Positions 15,953 through 25,237 of a stretch of 39,414 bases of DNA are shown one piece after another. A program made the position numbers and the translations under genes. Numbering within the stretch: the first letter of the stretch is position 1; the number at the start of each line of letters is the position of its first letter. Location: positions 1-39,414 of IMG/VR virus record IMGVR_UViG_3300025011_000093. One strand, 5' to 3'. This DNA comes from a virus. The notes beneath the pieces are model-generated. The model was not told the origin of the DNA. It did no database searches and saw only the letters and a program-made list of their open reading frames with translations.

Positions 15953-17395
15953 ATGAGAAAAAATATACCAGTTTCTGCTTTTTCAGGAGTAAATAATCTT
16001 AATATAAAAGACACAACTGAAATTGTTACAGGAAAAAACTTTAGAACATTTCAAGGTGAATTATCTTCACGAAAAGGCAATATAATTTTAATAGAAAAAA
16101 TATTTGACAATGCTGTAAAATCTATACATTCTTGTGGTGTACCTCAAATGACTTCAAGAATTTTGGTTCAAGAAGGTACAAATTTATGGTTAAAAAATGG
16201 AACAGATAATTGGACATTATTAGATGATACTATATCTTCTGCACAATTAAATTCTACTCAATGGTCAACTTTTAGAGAAGGTAGAGATTCACAATTAGTT
16301 CTTTCAAATGGTGCAAACAATTATGTGTTTAATATTAATGCTGGCACAGGTATTTCAGAATTAACTAATTTATCTGAAATATCATATGATGTACCAAAAA
16401 TGGAAAAAGTTACTACACATCAAGGTAGAGTTTTCGGATGGTCGCCAAATTATGCTCCTGCAAATACAATTAAATTTAATGATTATATTGTTATCGGTGA
16501 AGATGCAGATGCAAAAAAATATATAGATATTGATTATTGGAATCCTGCCTTTCAAATCGACCCTTCAAATATCAATGAAACTACACTAGAATTCGTATCA
16601 TTCGACACGCATGGATTAGCATTAACAAATAGAGGTGCTTATCGGCTTGAAGGTTATGATGAAACAAATTTTTCTACTTCTGTTGTAGGGAAATATCCTG
16701 TTTATGGAATGAATTGTGCATCAAAAGTAGCAAACTATATTATATACGTTGGTAGAGATTCAAACAAACTAAAAGTTTATGCTTATTCTGGTAGTGATAT
16801 AGTTTCTATAAGTGAAAAAATTGAAGAAGAATTGAATTCAAGAACATTCACAAAAATATTTACAATAGGACATGATGGAAAATTCTATATATTCATGCCA
16901 GATTTAACAGATACTAAAGTGTTCATTTTTGATACAGTAGAAAAACAATGGTATATTGATGTATATGAAAAAATATTTACGTGTGCATGTATTCACCATG
17001 AGAATTTTTTACAAAAAGGATTTCTTTATGTAGGTACAGATAACGGTGATTTAGTTAAATTCGATAATACCGCTATTACAGATTTTGGTGTAACTGAATA
17101 TTCTACTGAATTTGAATATTTATTAGAATTAGGAAGAGAAAAATCAAAATTAAAAAGAATATATATTACAGCAGAACCAGCAAATGATTTTACATTAAAT
17201 GTAGTTTGTCAAGGTGACAATAATCCTGAAACAGATATATTTAGTATATTTTTTCCAGCAGGAGAACAATCAACACAAAAGTTAAAAATCAAACGTGCTA
17301 AAGGTGGTAATATGAAAGTTAAATTCTATACTACTGATTTTATTGATAAATTAGTGCATTTGAATTTTATTGTTACTCCTAAAAAATTTAGATAG
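15953..17395 (+). CDS. Tail hub/nozzle protein (P22 gp10-like)
   Basis: 480 aa, predominantly beta, probably a beta-propeller nozzle. The N-terminus MRKNIPVSAFSGVNNLN followed by a GxLSSRKGN stretch is typical of podovirus hub/nozzle proteins (P22 gp10, T7 gp12-like) that sit below the adaptor and guide DNA out. AGGGTG is about 9 bases before ATG 15953. It directly follows the adaptor gene, the usual order. Family assignment rests on this opening motif and on context. Confidence 0.75.
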   Translation: MRKNIPVSAFSGVNNLNIKDTTEIVTGKNFRTFQGELSSRKGNIILIEKIFDNAVKSIHSCGVPQMTSRILVQEGTNLWLKNGTDNWTLLDDTISSAQLNSTQWSTFREGRDSQLVLSNGANNYVFNINAGTGISELTNLSEISYDVPKMEKVTTHQGRVFGWSPNYAPANTIKFNDYIVIGEDADAKKYIDIDYWNPAFQIDPSNINETTLEFVSFDTHGLALTNRGAYRLEGYDETNFSTSVVGKYPVYGMNCASKVANYIIYVGRDSNKLKVYAYSGSDIVSISEKIEEELNSRTFTKIFTIGHDGKFYIFMPDLTDTKVFIFDTVEKQWYIDVYEKIFTCACIHHENFLQKGFLYVGTDNGDLVKFDNTAITDFGVTEYSTEFEYLLELGREKSKLKRIYITAEPANDFTLNVVCQGDNNPETDIFSIFFPAGEQSTQKLKIKRAKGGNMKVKFYTTDFIDKLVHLNFIVTPKKFR

Positions 17396-17405
17396 GAGGG
17401 ATTAT

Positions 17406-17864
17406 ATGGCAGATAAGTTAGCTTTAAGAAGATTAAGTTATCAAGATATTAAAAAACCTGAAAATATTATTAATGCTTTTAATGAAAATAAGATGAAAAC
17501 TGAATTGTTTGTTAATTCTATAAATGATTTTCAAGGTATTATATATGATGGTACTGGTGAATATATAGAATATGGTTGGCTAACATATTCACAACAATAT
17601 ATAGATTTTAATTTTGTAAATGAATATGAATTTGAACCAATTTGTACAGCAAAAATTCAAGTTGCATACAACACTGAAGGTTATATAGGTGATGAAGTAA
17701 ATCAATCATCTGATATGAAGATAATACCAATGGCACAAAAATTTAATTCATCTACTAATTTTAATGGTGTTAGAGTGTATATAAAGGGGACAAGTCTTCC
17801 AGAATATTTCCCATATGGAAAAATAAGTATAACAGCTATTTGTAATGGAAAGGTTGAATCATAA
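17406..17864 (+). CDS. Tail appendage protein (152 aa)
   Basis: Starts MADKLALRRLSYQDIKKPENI, a short N-terminal attachment-like helix, followed by a beta-rich domain with many aromatics (WLTYSQQYIDFNFVNEYEF). Such small proteins commonly follow the hub gene and link fibres to it. GGAGGG stands 5 bases before ATG 17406; an upstream TTG in frame lies inside the hub gene and lacks a ribosome site. The next gene starts at the last base of its TAA (TAATG), so they are co-translated. Exact role unknown. Confidence 0.65.
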   Translation: MADKLALRRLSYQDIKKPENIINAFNENKMKTELFVNSINDFQGIIYDGTGEYIEYGWLTYSQQYIDFNFVNEYEFEPICTAKIQVAYNTEGYIGDEVNQSSDMKIIPMAQKFNSSTNFNGVRVYIKGTSLPEYFPYGKISITAICNGKVES

Positions 17865-19114
17865 TGACATATCCTGCACAAAGAACATTTGAATGTATGC
17901 TTTATGAAAATATTCAAGGTTATATTTTATTAACCTTTGAATACAATTCAAAAATATATTCAGTATATATTTCAAAATATTCACATGCAGAAAGTAGTTA
18001 CACTGAATATTTTGAAATTACAATAGCAAATATGAATATAGATGGAACAGATTTCCAAAAAATAAATACATTTACATTAATAGATTCATTGACTAATGCT
18101 AGTTTTTATGATGGCAATATTTATTTTTTGCAAGACACATATCAAGAAGATTTGTCATTGGTAAAATATTCTTTAACAACTAATAATTTAACAACTATCT
18201 TTTTAGGAGAATCATTGCGTTGGTATGGTGGCACAATTGATGATGATAGTTATACATTCTGGCATACTCTTCACGTAGATTCAAATGGAGTACACATTGG
18301 TTGGTTTTATTATCATCAATTGGCAACATATTCTATAAAACGTGAATTGTGGTATGCAAAATGTTCAACTTCTGGTGGTGAATATGTAAAATACCATGTG
18401 ACAGCAAATTTCACATGGATTACAGAAACAACTACTTATTATAATAGAACAGACGGGTTTTCTGGTGCTATTGAACGTATGAAATTTATTCCTACACCTA
18501 ATGGTTTGCTTTATGTGTGGCGAGATAATTCAAATTATAGTTACAATTCTGGATATATTTCATATTGTACAAGTAGTTTCACTGGTACGAATACAGTAAT
18601 AAGAAGGTCAACACTTCATACTTACACATTGAATCCTCAATATATTTACACAGATGGAACAAATTGTTATTGTATTTTTGATGGTTTTCAATCAACATAT
18701 TCAAAATATATTTTTCAATATGATTCATCTGGATTAGAAGTAGTCAAAAGAGGATTTTCAGGATATGCAGGATTTCAATTTTCAGAATTACTTGTTTATA
18801 ACAATGAATTATATTGTATGTTTTGGGATAATAATACTGTAAAATATGTAAAATATGATTCAAGTTTTTCAACATACACAGAACATGTTGATTTTGGTAT
18901 GCAATATTCTTACAATACTATAGACAATATGAAATTTGCATTTGTTGATAATGAAATAAAATCTTTTATGTCAGCTACAAACAAAAGTAATATTTGTTTA
19001 TATATATGGTCATATCCTGGAACATTTGTCCCAATTACAGCAAATACACAAGTTTCAGAAAGATTAATTTCAGCAAATACAAATCAATATATTCAAAATT
19101 ATATTTATATATAA
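17864..19114 (+). CDS. Beta-rich tail appendage protein, propeller-like (416 aa)
   Basis: Repeating short strands rich in Tyr, Trp and Phe with blocks such as YDGNIYFLQD, PNGLLYVWRDN, YTDGTNCYCIFDG, YNNELYCMFWDN and DNEIKSF, spaced about 45-60 residues. This is what a beta-propeller of six or seven blades looks like. Tail propellers in podoviruses act as nozzle, fibre-docking or receptor-binding parts. ATG 17864 overlaps the previous stop (TAATG), with AAAGG 10 bases upstream. No enzymatic motif is visible. Confidence 0.65.
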   Translation: MTYPAQRTFECMLYENIQGYILLTFEYNSKIYSVYISKYSHAESSYTEYFEITIANMNIDGTDFQKINTFTLIDSLTNASFYDGNIYFLQDTYQEDLSLVKYSLTTNNLTTIFLGESLRWYGGTIDDDSYTFWHTLHVDSNGVHIGWFYYHQLATYSIKRELWYAKCSTSGGEYVKYHVTANFTWITETTTYYNRTDGFSGAIERMKFIPTPNGLLYVWRDNSNYSYNSGYISYCTSSFTGTNTVIRRSTLHTYTLNPQYIYTDGTNCYCIFDGFQSTYSKYIFQYDSSGLEVVKRGFSGYAGFQFSELLVYNNELYCMFWDNNTVKYVKYDSSFSTYTEHVDFGMQYSYNTIDNMKFAFVDNEIKSFMSATNKSNICLYIWSYPGTFVPITANTQVSERLISANTNQYIQNYIYI

Positions 19115-19131
19115 AATGGGAGGTGCAAAAT

Positions 19132-20661
19132 TTGGCAGTAGATTTTTCCAAAATGGCTCCAATTAGACAATTACTACAAAATGTAGGTAATGTACAATGG
19201 AATCCTGAAAGGAATCAATTTGGTAATCGTTCAATTAATGTTAATGGAATGAATCTTGAAGAAAATAAAGATTTTTACATTGACCCAACAAATGACAGGG
19301 CATATGGTGATTTCACTAAACTTTCTAATACATTAGGTAGTTACGCTTTAAAGCCATTTGACCCTAATGATTTAACAAAATATCAGACACAAGCAAAACA
19401 ATATGCTAATGTAGCTTATCAACCAAAATTAAATGCTTTAGATGGAAAACTGGCTGAATTACAATCGGCTGCTGATGCTCAAAGAGATAGTGCTAGAAGT
19501 GCATATGATGATGCTAGAGCAAATTTACAAATTAATAAACGTGAAGGACAATCACAAACTAATTCTAATATAACTGGCAGAGGATTACAGAATTCACAAT
19601 TATCAGAATATTTACGTCAAGATACAGCAAATAAATTTATGCCTATGCAAAAAAACATAGAGACAGAACAAGCAAGACAATTAGCTAATATTTCAAATCA
19701 AACTGCAAACAATATAGCAAGTTTAGGCAATGAATATGCTATGCTTGAAGCTGATAGAGCACAAAAAGAGATGGACTATTCTAATCAATATTATCAGCAA
19801 GATAAAACTAACATGATGAATATGGCTAATTTACTTTCACAACAAGGACAGATGAATACACAAGCAGAACAACAAGCATTTGCAAATAAATTAGCCGAAG
19901 CAGGATTAACTCAAGAATGGAATGGAAATCCTACTTTTCAAAGGTTATTGTCAGAAGCTGGAATGACTCAAATGTGGAATGGTAGTCCTACATGGCAAAG
20001 AAATTTACAAGAACAAGAATTGAAAAATCAAAAAGACCAGAGAGATTTAGAAATCATGTATAAAAATATTGGATTAACTGGTATGATGCCAGATGGCAGT
20101 AAAACATGGGAAAGAATGTATCAAGAGGGACAATTAAACAATGATACTTTACGTGCTTCTGGTGCAGGACAAAGTAATTTAACAGCAGGAGAAAGACAGA
20201 ATCAGGCTGTAGCAAATTATTTTGAGAAAATAAATAATAGATACAATGAGAATATGGAAAATGGATTACAAAATCCAGGATACTATGCAGTAAAATCTGC
20301 TTTAGCTGACCCTGAATGGATTGTAGAAGCACAAAAGGCAGGTATTAATCCACAGGATGCAGTAAATATGTTCTTCCAAAGTAAAAATGTTAAACCTTCT
20401 GAATTCTTTAAAGGAAAAGCTGGAGAATTAGCACCTTTATATCAATCATATTCACCTGATATGAAAGGTACTCAATTGACACAAGCTAAAAATGCTGCTA
20501 CTGCAAAAGCATATGCTAGAATAAATGAATTATCTCAACAATATAGTGCAGAAGAAATTAAACAAATTATTCAAAGTGAAGCAGATACTTTTGCTCGTGC
20601 AGGTGTAGCTATTCCAACATTAATGAAATATATAGATGAAAATGTTTATGGTGTAGAATAA
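19132..20661 (+). CDS. Internal virion/ejection-type protein with repeats (509 aa), TTG start
   Basis: Long helical, Gln/Asn/Ala-rich protein with a coiled-coil region (about 90-260). Three related motifs follow: AGLTQEWNGNPTFQRLLSE, AGMTQMWNGSPTWQRNLQE and IGLTGMMPDGSKTWERMYQE (about 258-340). Such proteins, next to one very large internal protein, are typical of the ejected core of podoviruses. TTG 19132 has GGGAGG about 8 bases before it and yields MAVDFSKMAPIRQLLQN. The open frame continues upstream to 18994, but only inside the previous gene. Confidence 0.7.
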   Translation: MAVDFSKMAPIRQLLQNVGNVQWNPERNQFGNRSINVNGMNLEENKDFYIDPTNDRAYGDFTKLSNTLGSYALKPFDPNDLTKYQTQAKQYANVAYQPKLNALDGKLAELQSAADAQRDSARSAYDDARANLQINKREGQSQTNSNITGRGLQNSQLSEYLRQDTANKFMPMQKNIETEQARQLANISNQTANNIASLGNEYAMLEADRAQKEMDYSNQYYQQDKTNMMNMANLLSQQGQMNTQAEQQAFANKLAEAGLTQEWNGNPTFQRLLSEAGMTQMWNGSPTWQRNLQEQELKNQKDQRDLEIMYKNIGLTGMMPDGSKTWERMYQEGQLNNDTLRASGAGQSNLTAGERQNQAVANYFEKINNRYNENMENGLQNPGYYAVKSALADPEWIVEAQKAGINPQDAVNMFFQSKNVKPSEFFKGKAGELAPLYQSYSPDMKGTQLTQAKNAATAKAYARINELSQQYSAEEIKQIIQSEADTFARAGVAIPTLMKYIDENVYGVE

Positions 20662-20681
20662 TATAAATAGGTGGTGAGATT

Positions 20682-23600
20682 TTGGGATTTTTTGATGATA
20701 TTGGTGATAGTAATAATGAAATGAATAGTGGAGGTTTTTTTGATGATATAGGAGGTGATACATCATTAAATAGTGGGGGTGGGTTTTTTGATGATATTGG
20801 TACAGTTGATTCTACTCCTACTATGAATAATACTACTAAACCTACTATTAAAAAGAAAAAGGAATTAACTGGTTATCAAAAATTTGATAAAAACTTAGGA
20901 GGATTTTTACCTTGGAGTACTAAACCAATTGATTTATCAGAAATTTCAGGTTCAGATATATTAAATTTTGGTAAGAATGTAGGAAAAGATTTAATAAATC
21001 TACCATTAAAATTTAATGATGCTGTAGCAGAAGGTGTAACTTTTGGTGGTTCTGAAAAACTTTTTGATTATTTAACTTCTAAACTTGGTGATGATGCTAT
21101 TAAATCAAGAGAAGAAGAAAAGAAAAATTTAGAATCAAAAAGTTTTGTGGGAAATGTAACTGAAGGTGTAGGAGAATTAGCAGGTTCATTAATACCTATA
21201 TCAAAATTAGATAAAGGTGCAGAATTAATATTAAAGAAATTTGGACAAAAACCTGCTACAACTTTTGCTGGTAAAGTAGGGCAAGCAATGAAAAGGGATG
21301 CTATTGCTGGTGCTGGATATGGTGCTATAGATGAAACTATTGCTGGTGGTGATTTTGGTGATATTGTAGGAAGTGCAATAGGTGATGCTGCTTTATTTGG
21401 TGGTTTAGGTGGAGTATTGAAAGGTGTTGGTGAATGGAAAAGTTTAAAAAAACCTCCTGCTCCTGATTCAATACAATTAAATTCACCTGAAAGTTTTAAT
21501 GAAAAAATATCATGGGAGAGTAAAACAGAAGAACCTAAAACATGGTCACAGAAAGTAGATAATTATTTAACCAATTTTGTTGATAAATTCAGACCTGCAT
21601 ATAATTTAGATAAAGATTTAACAAATGAAATAAGAAATAATATTGAAAAAGATTTTGAAAATGGAGTAATAACAAGAGTAGAAGCAGATAAAAGACAAAA
21701 AGAATTTTATAAAATTTTTGATAGAGATGGTCTTAGTGATGCTGATAATTCTTTTTATAAACAATTAAGATTATTTTCAGGAACACCAGAAAGTGCTAAT
21801 AATTTTATAAATAAAAGTTTAAAACCTATTATTGATGATGTACAAAAAGCAGGATATACAGTAGAAGAATTAGCACAATATAGTTTAGCAAAACATGTTA
21901 AAGATGTAAATAAAACTTTAGGAAAAGATGGAAATCCAATTAAATCAGGTTTTACTGATGCAGAAGCAGATGCAATTATTAATAAATATGCTTCACCTGA
22001 AATGGATTTAGCACAACAAAGATTAGTTGAATATAATCAAAAATTACTTACTAATTTACGTGATGCTGAAATTATAACAGGTGATACCTATGAAGGATTA
22101 ATAAAAAAATATCCTAACTATGTACCTTTGTTTAGAGATATGTTTGATGGAGAAAAATTAGGTGTTGATAATTTAGCATATAATATAGAAACAAATGCTA
22201 TAGCTAATATTGGTAAAGCTATTTATGATTTAAAAGGTTCTGGAAGAAAAGTAATAAATCCATTAGAAAATATTATTAAAAATACTCATAAAATTTCTAC
22301 TGTAACAGAAAAGAATAAAATTATGAGATATTTTGATAATCGTTCTGATTATATTGATTTATTAGAAAAAACAGGAAAGGTAAAAAGAGTACCAAAAGGA
22401 AAAGAAAGTAGTTATCCAAATACTGTATATTACTATAAAGATGATTATAAAATAAGATATAATCCATCAACAGGAAGAGAAGAGTATGTACTTGATTCCC
22501 TTGGAAATCGTATAGATGAAGTAAAAAAATATTATGTATCTGTATCAGATGATTTATACAAAATGTTAAAAGATTTAGATGCGGAACATTCAAATACATT
22601 AATGAGCAATCTTGCAAAAATGGCTTCGACATTAAGAGCAGGAGCAACTTTAAACCCTGCATTTTTTGTAAGGAATCCTATAAGAGATTTATTTTCTGCA
22701 TATGTATTTTCTAAATCAGGTTTTAAATTTTTTAAGGATTGGTATACTGGATTTTCTGAAGCATTGGGAAAAGGTGGAGATACTAAACTTAATAATTATA
22801 TTCCTGATGTATTTACATTTTTTGTACCTAATTCAATAAAAAATAAATTATATAATTCTAAACTTAATATTAATGTTTATAAAGGTAAAGGATTATATGA
22901 TAAATTTTTAGAAAATTATGGTGGTTATGGTTCTATTATAAGTTATGATAGAGATTTACAAAGACAAGCAATTAGAGAATTAAGTGGTACAAATACATTA
23001 GATACTCGTATTAAAGATTTAGCAAATGATGGTACAGTAAAAGATTATTTTATTTTCCCATTTAGAGAATTAGATATAAAATTACTTGATAAACTTAGAA
23101 GTTATAGTGAGATAACAGAATTGTCAACTAAGATAGGTGAGTTTAATGCAGCAAAAAGAGCAGGAGTAAGTGACTTAGAGGCTGCGTATAGAAGTCGAGA
23201 CCTTATGGATTTTGCACGTTCTGGAAATATTACTAAAGAAATAAATAAAGTAATTTCATTTTTTAATGCTTCAATTCAAGGTTCATCAAGAGCATATAGA
23301 AGTTTTACAGAAGATGGTAGATTCATATTTAATGAAATAAAAAATGGACAAGTAACAGGAATTAAAAGTGGTTTAAAATTAATGAATAATACAAGTTATG
23401 GTAAAGCAACTAAAGCTATAACAGGCTTTACTGTTGCAGTATATTTATCACAAAAAGTATTAGCTAATGAACAACAAAAGAAAGTAATTGCAGATTCTCC
23501 CAATTGGTTAAAATCAACCTTCTGGCTTATTCCTATACCTGGAACAGATACAATAGCTAGAATTCCAAAACCATTTGATTTAGGAATTATTTTTGCAAAT

Positions 23601-24347
23601 ATACCTGAAAAATTTTTAAATCATTATTTTGATAAACAACCAAATGCTTTTAAGAATTTTGGTATTGATTCTGTAATGCAATTAATACCTTCTTTAATGA
23701 TAACAGGTTTAATGCCAATTATCGAAGGAATGTCTAATTACTCATTTTTTCGCCAAGGCGATATTATACCAAAAAGAGAACAAATGTTACAAAGTAAAGA
23801 CCAGTTTGATATTAATACTTCTGAAACAGCAAAAGAGATAGCAGGTATACTTAATCCTATAGTTAAAAATACACCAATAAAAAACTTTGGTTCACCAAGA
23901 ATAATAGAAAATACTATTCAAGGTTACACAGCAGGATTAGGAAAATTAGCTACTGATGTAATTGATAAAGGATTACAAACTACAGGTGTAGTAGAAGAGA
24001 AAAATAAACCTGCTAAAAAAGTTTCCGAATTACCAATCATTAATGCTTTCACAGTCAATACTGCTTCAACAGGACAAAGTATGCAAGATTTATATGATTT
24101 AAAAGATAAATTAACTAAATCAAAAAATTCAGCAAAACTTAATAAAGAATCATTTAAAGACATCGGAAAACTATCATTTATCAATTCACAGACAGATTTA
24201 ATTTCAAATATTAATAAGCAAATTAGGGATGTTCAAAATAATAAAAAATTAAATCCTGAATTAAAAAGAAAAAGAATGGATGTACTAAATAATAAACGTA
24301 ATGATATTGCTATTCGTACTATGAAAAGATTAAATACTTGGAAATAA
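20682..24347 (+). CDS. Giant internal virion protein with LPD38-like region (1221 aa), TTG start
   Basis: Largest gene of the phage. The N-terminus carries three FFDDIG motifs at residues 3-8, 19-24 and 35-40, a strict 16-residue period. A hydrophobic helical part follows (GELAGSLIPISK, GAGYGAIDETIAGG). From about 644 to 830 comes a region (NPAFFVRNPIRDLFSAYVF) typical of the large polyvalent protein-associated domain LPD38. The C-terminal third has hydrophobic helices. Such proteins travel in the head and are injected with the DNA, perhaps forming a channel. No lysozyme or protease motif is obvious. The start is TTG 20682 with GGTGGTGAG 6 bases upstream. It ends exactly where the opposing membrane gene ends. 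Confidence 0.75.
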   Translation: MGFFDDIGDSNNEMNSGGFFDDIGGDTSLNSGGGFFDDIGTVDSTPTMNNTTKPTIKKKKELTGYQKFDKNLGGFLPWSTKPIDLSEISGSDILNFGKNVGKDLINLPLKFNDAVAEGVTFGGSEKLFDYLTSKLGDDAIKSREEEKKNLESKSFVGNVTEGVGELAGSLIPISKLDKGAELILKKFGQKPATTFAGKVGQAMKRDAIAGAGYGAIDETIAGGDFGDIVGSAIGDAALFGGLGGVLKGVGEWKSLKKPPAPDSIQLNSPESFNEKISWESKTEEPKTWSQKVDNYLTNFVDKFRPAYNLDKDLTNEIRNNIEKDFENGVITRVEADKRQKEFYKIFDRDGLSDADNSFYKQLRLFSGTPESANNFINKSLKPIIDDVQKAGYTVEELAQYSLAKHVKDVNKTLGKDGNPIKSGFTDAEADAIINKYASPEMDLAQQRLVEYNQKLLTNLRDAEIITGDTYEGLIKKYPNYVPLFRDMFDGEKLGVDNLAYNIETNAIANIGKAIYDLKGSGRKVINPLENIIKNTHKISTVTEKNKIMRYFDNRSDYIDLLEKTGKVKRVPKGKESSYPNTVYYYKDDYKIRYNPSTGREEYVLDSLGNRIDEVKKYYVSVSDDLYKMLKDLDAEHSNTLMSNLAKMASTLRAGATLNPAFFVRNPIRDLFSAYVFSKSGFKFFKDWYTGFSEALGKGGDTKLNNYIPDVFTFFVPNSIKNKLYNSKLNINVYKGKGLYDKFLENYGGYGSIISYDRDLQRQAIRELSGTNTLDTRIKDLANDGTVKDYFIFPFRELDIKLLDKLRSYSEITELSTKIGEFNAAKRAGVSDLEAAYRSRDLMDFARSGNITKEINKVISFFNASIQGSSRAYRSFTEDGRFIFNEIKNGQVTGIKSGLKLMNNTSYGKATKAITGFTVAVYLSQKVLANEQQKKVIADSPNWLKSTFWLIPIPGTDTIARIPKPFDLGIIFANIPEKFLNHYFDKQPNAFKNFGIDSVMQLIPSLMITGLMPIIEGMSNYSFFRQGDIIPKREQMLQSKDQFDINTSETAKEIAGILNPIVKNTPIKNFGSPRIIENTIQGYTAGLGKLATDVIDKGLQTTGVVEEKNKPAKKVSELPIINAFTVNTASTGQSMQDLYDLKDKLTKSKNSAKLNKESFKDIGKLSFINSQTDLISNINKQIRDVQNNKKLNPELKRKRMDVLNNKRNDIAIRTMKRLNTWK

Positions 24348-24593
24348 TTAATGTAAATATTTATTATAGAAGTTATCCATTTCATATTTAGTATAATTAA
24401 TACTTTTTATTTTTGGTAAAAAATAAAACATCAAATATCCACAAAAACTTACCAATATGGAATATATAAAATAATCTAATCTTATTTTTTCAATTGTAAA
24501 AAATATAAAAGGAAAGAAACTTAATAATCCAGTAGCAGTATAATAATATGCTCTTCTTAGTTTTACTTTCCTTTCAAATCTTTTTAATTCCAT
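24348..24593 (-). CDS. Reverse-strand two-helix membrane protein (81 aa), candidate moron
   Basis: A charged, basic N-terminus (MELKRFERKVKLRRAYYY) followed by two hydrophobic helices (about 17-34 and 40-58) and a short polar tail. AGGAG lies about 8 bases before the ATG at 24593, reading left. It is the only minus-strand gene within the virion and lysis block and shares its end with the giant internal protein (no base between the stops). Such isolated reverse genes are often morons expressed outside the lytic programme; superinfection exclusion is a fair guess for a small membrane protein, without direct evidence. Confidence 0.7.
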   Translation of the reverse strand: MELKRFERKVKLRRAYYYTATGLLSFFPFIFFTIEKIRLDYFIYSILVSFCGYLMFYFLPKIKSINYTKYEMDNFYNKYLH

Positions 24594-24646
24594 AAAATCA
24601 CTCCTATTATATTTATATTTTGTTGTGAAAAGAGGTGAAACAAAAC

Positions 24647-24724
24647 ATGGCTAAAAAAACTGGTGGTCAAAAAGTTAAAGCAGTTATCAAAAAAGTAGTA
24701 AAAAAGTTAAAAGGTGAGAAGTAA
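24647..24724 (+). CDS. Lys-rich amphipathic micropeptide (25 aa)
   Basis: The product has nine Lys in 25 residues; its helix from residue 8 (QKVKAVIKKVVKKLKGEK) puts Val/Ile/Leu on one face and Lys on the other. GAGGTG lies 9 bases before ATG 24647, so the gene looks real although tiny. It lies between the virion genes and the lysis block. It could be a DNA-condensing core peptide packaged with the genome, or a membrane-disrupting lysis peptide similar in build to cationic antimicrobial peptides. Neither can be decided from sequence. Confidence 0.6.
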   Translation: MAKKTGGQKVKAVIKKVVKKLKGEK

Positions 24725-24734
24725 GTAATTGCAG

Positions 24735-24831
24735 AATTAGGGAAGGATGCACACTCCTTCCCTACTCTTAGGAAAAATTATTGCTTAGATAATTAATCCT
24801 TAAGTATTTATAACATAATAGTGTGCTAATT
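24735..24831 (+). ncRNA. Candidate structured RNA with pseudoknot
   Basis: A perfect 9-bp hairpin AGGGAAGGA/TCCTTCCCT (24739-24747, 24755-24763) has the loop TGCACAC. GCACAC in that loop is complementary to GTGTGC at 24821-24826. Between them is a second hairpin: CTTAGG with CCTTAAG (one bulge), enclosing AATTAT with ATAATT. An outer pairing, AATTA with TAATT (24735-24739, 24827-24831), closes the element. No T run follows the first hairpin, so it is not an ordinary terminator. It sits just before the ribosome site of the first lysis gene and could be a leader element or a free RNA. Confidence 0.45.
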
Positions 24832-24868
24832 GTCAACCATATTTTTTAAGAAAGACGAGGTGGTGATA

Positions 24869-25219
24869 TTGGCACTTGATTTTGAAGATGTGAAAGAGAA
24901 GTTTGATGATGTTCACAAAAGAATCGACAGACAAAACATAAGGATTGAATCTATTGAAAAACATCAGACAGAAATAATGATAAATCAAGCAAAGTTTGAA
25001 GCTATAGTGACAACAAGATTTGATGGCATTGAAAAGTTAATTAAGGATGATTCAGATAAGAAAAGAGAACATGAAACAAAAATGCTAGAACATATTATTC
25101 AACAAAGCGAGTCAAACAACAAAGGATTTTGGGGAATTAAAAATCAAACTGTAAAATTCTTTATTCAAGCAGCAATAATAACTTTATGTTCTGTATTAGG
25201 TATTAATAGTTTAAGTTAA
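24869..25219 (+). CDS. XhlA-like coiled-coil protein with C-terminal membrane anchor, TTG start
   Basis: 116 aa. The N-terminal 80 residues form a coiled coil (FEDVKEKFDDVHKRIDRQNI...), followed by one hydrophobic C-terminal helix (about 96-113, FFIQAAIITLCSVLGI). This is the plan of haemolysin XhlA-type proteins that accompany holins and amidases in Gram-positive phages. TTG 24869 is preceded by GAGGTGG. The earlier in-frame TTG at 24830 lacks a ribosome site and lies in the structured RNA. Followed by a holin gene after 18 bases. Confidence 0.75.
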   Translation: MALDFEDVKEKFDDVHKRIDRQNIRIESIEKHQTEIMINQAKFEAIVTTRFDGIEKLIKDDSDKKREHETKMLEHIIQQSESNNKGFWGIKNQTVKFFIQAAIITLCSVLGINSLS

Positions 25220-25237
25220 AAAAGGATGATGATTATT

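Noticed and set aside
18994-19131. N-terminal extension of the 509-aa protein
   Set aside because: The extension lies wholly inside the previous gene; GGGAGG before TTG 19132 marks the start.
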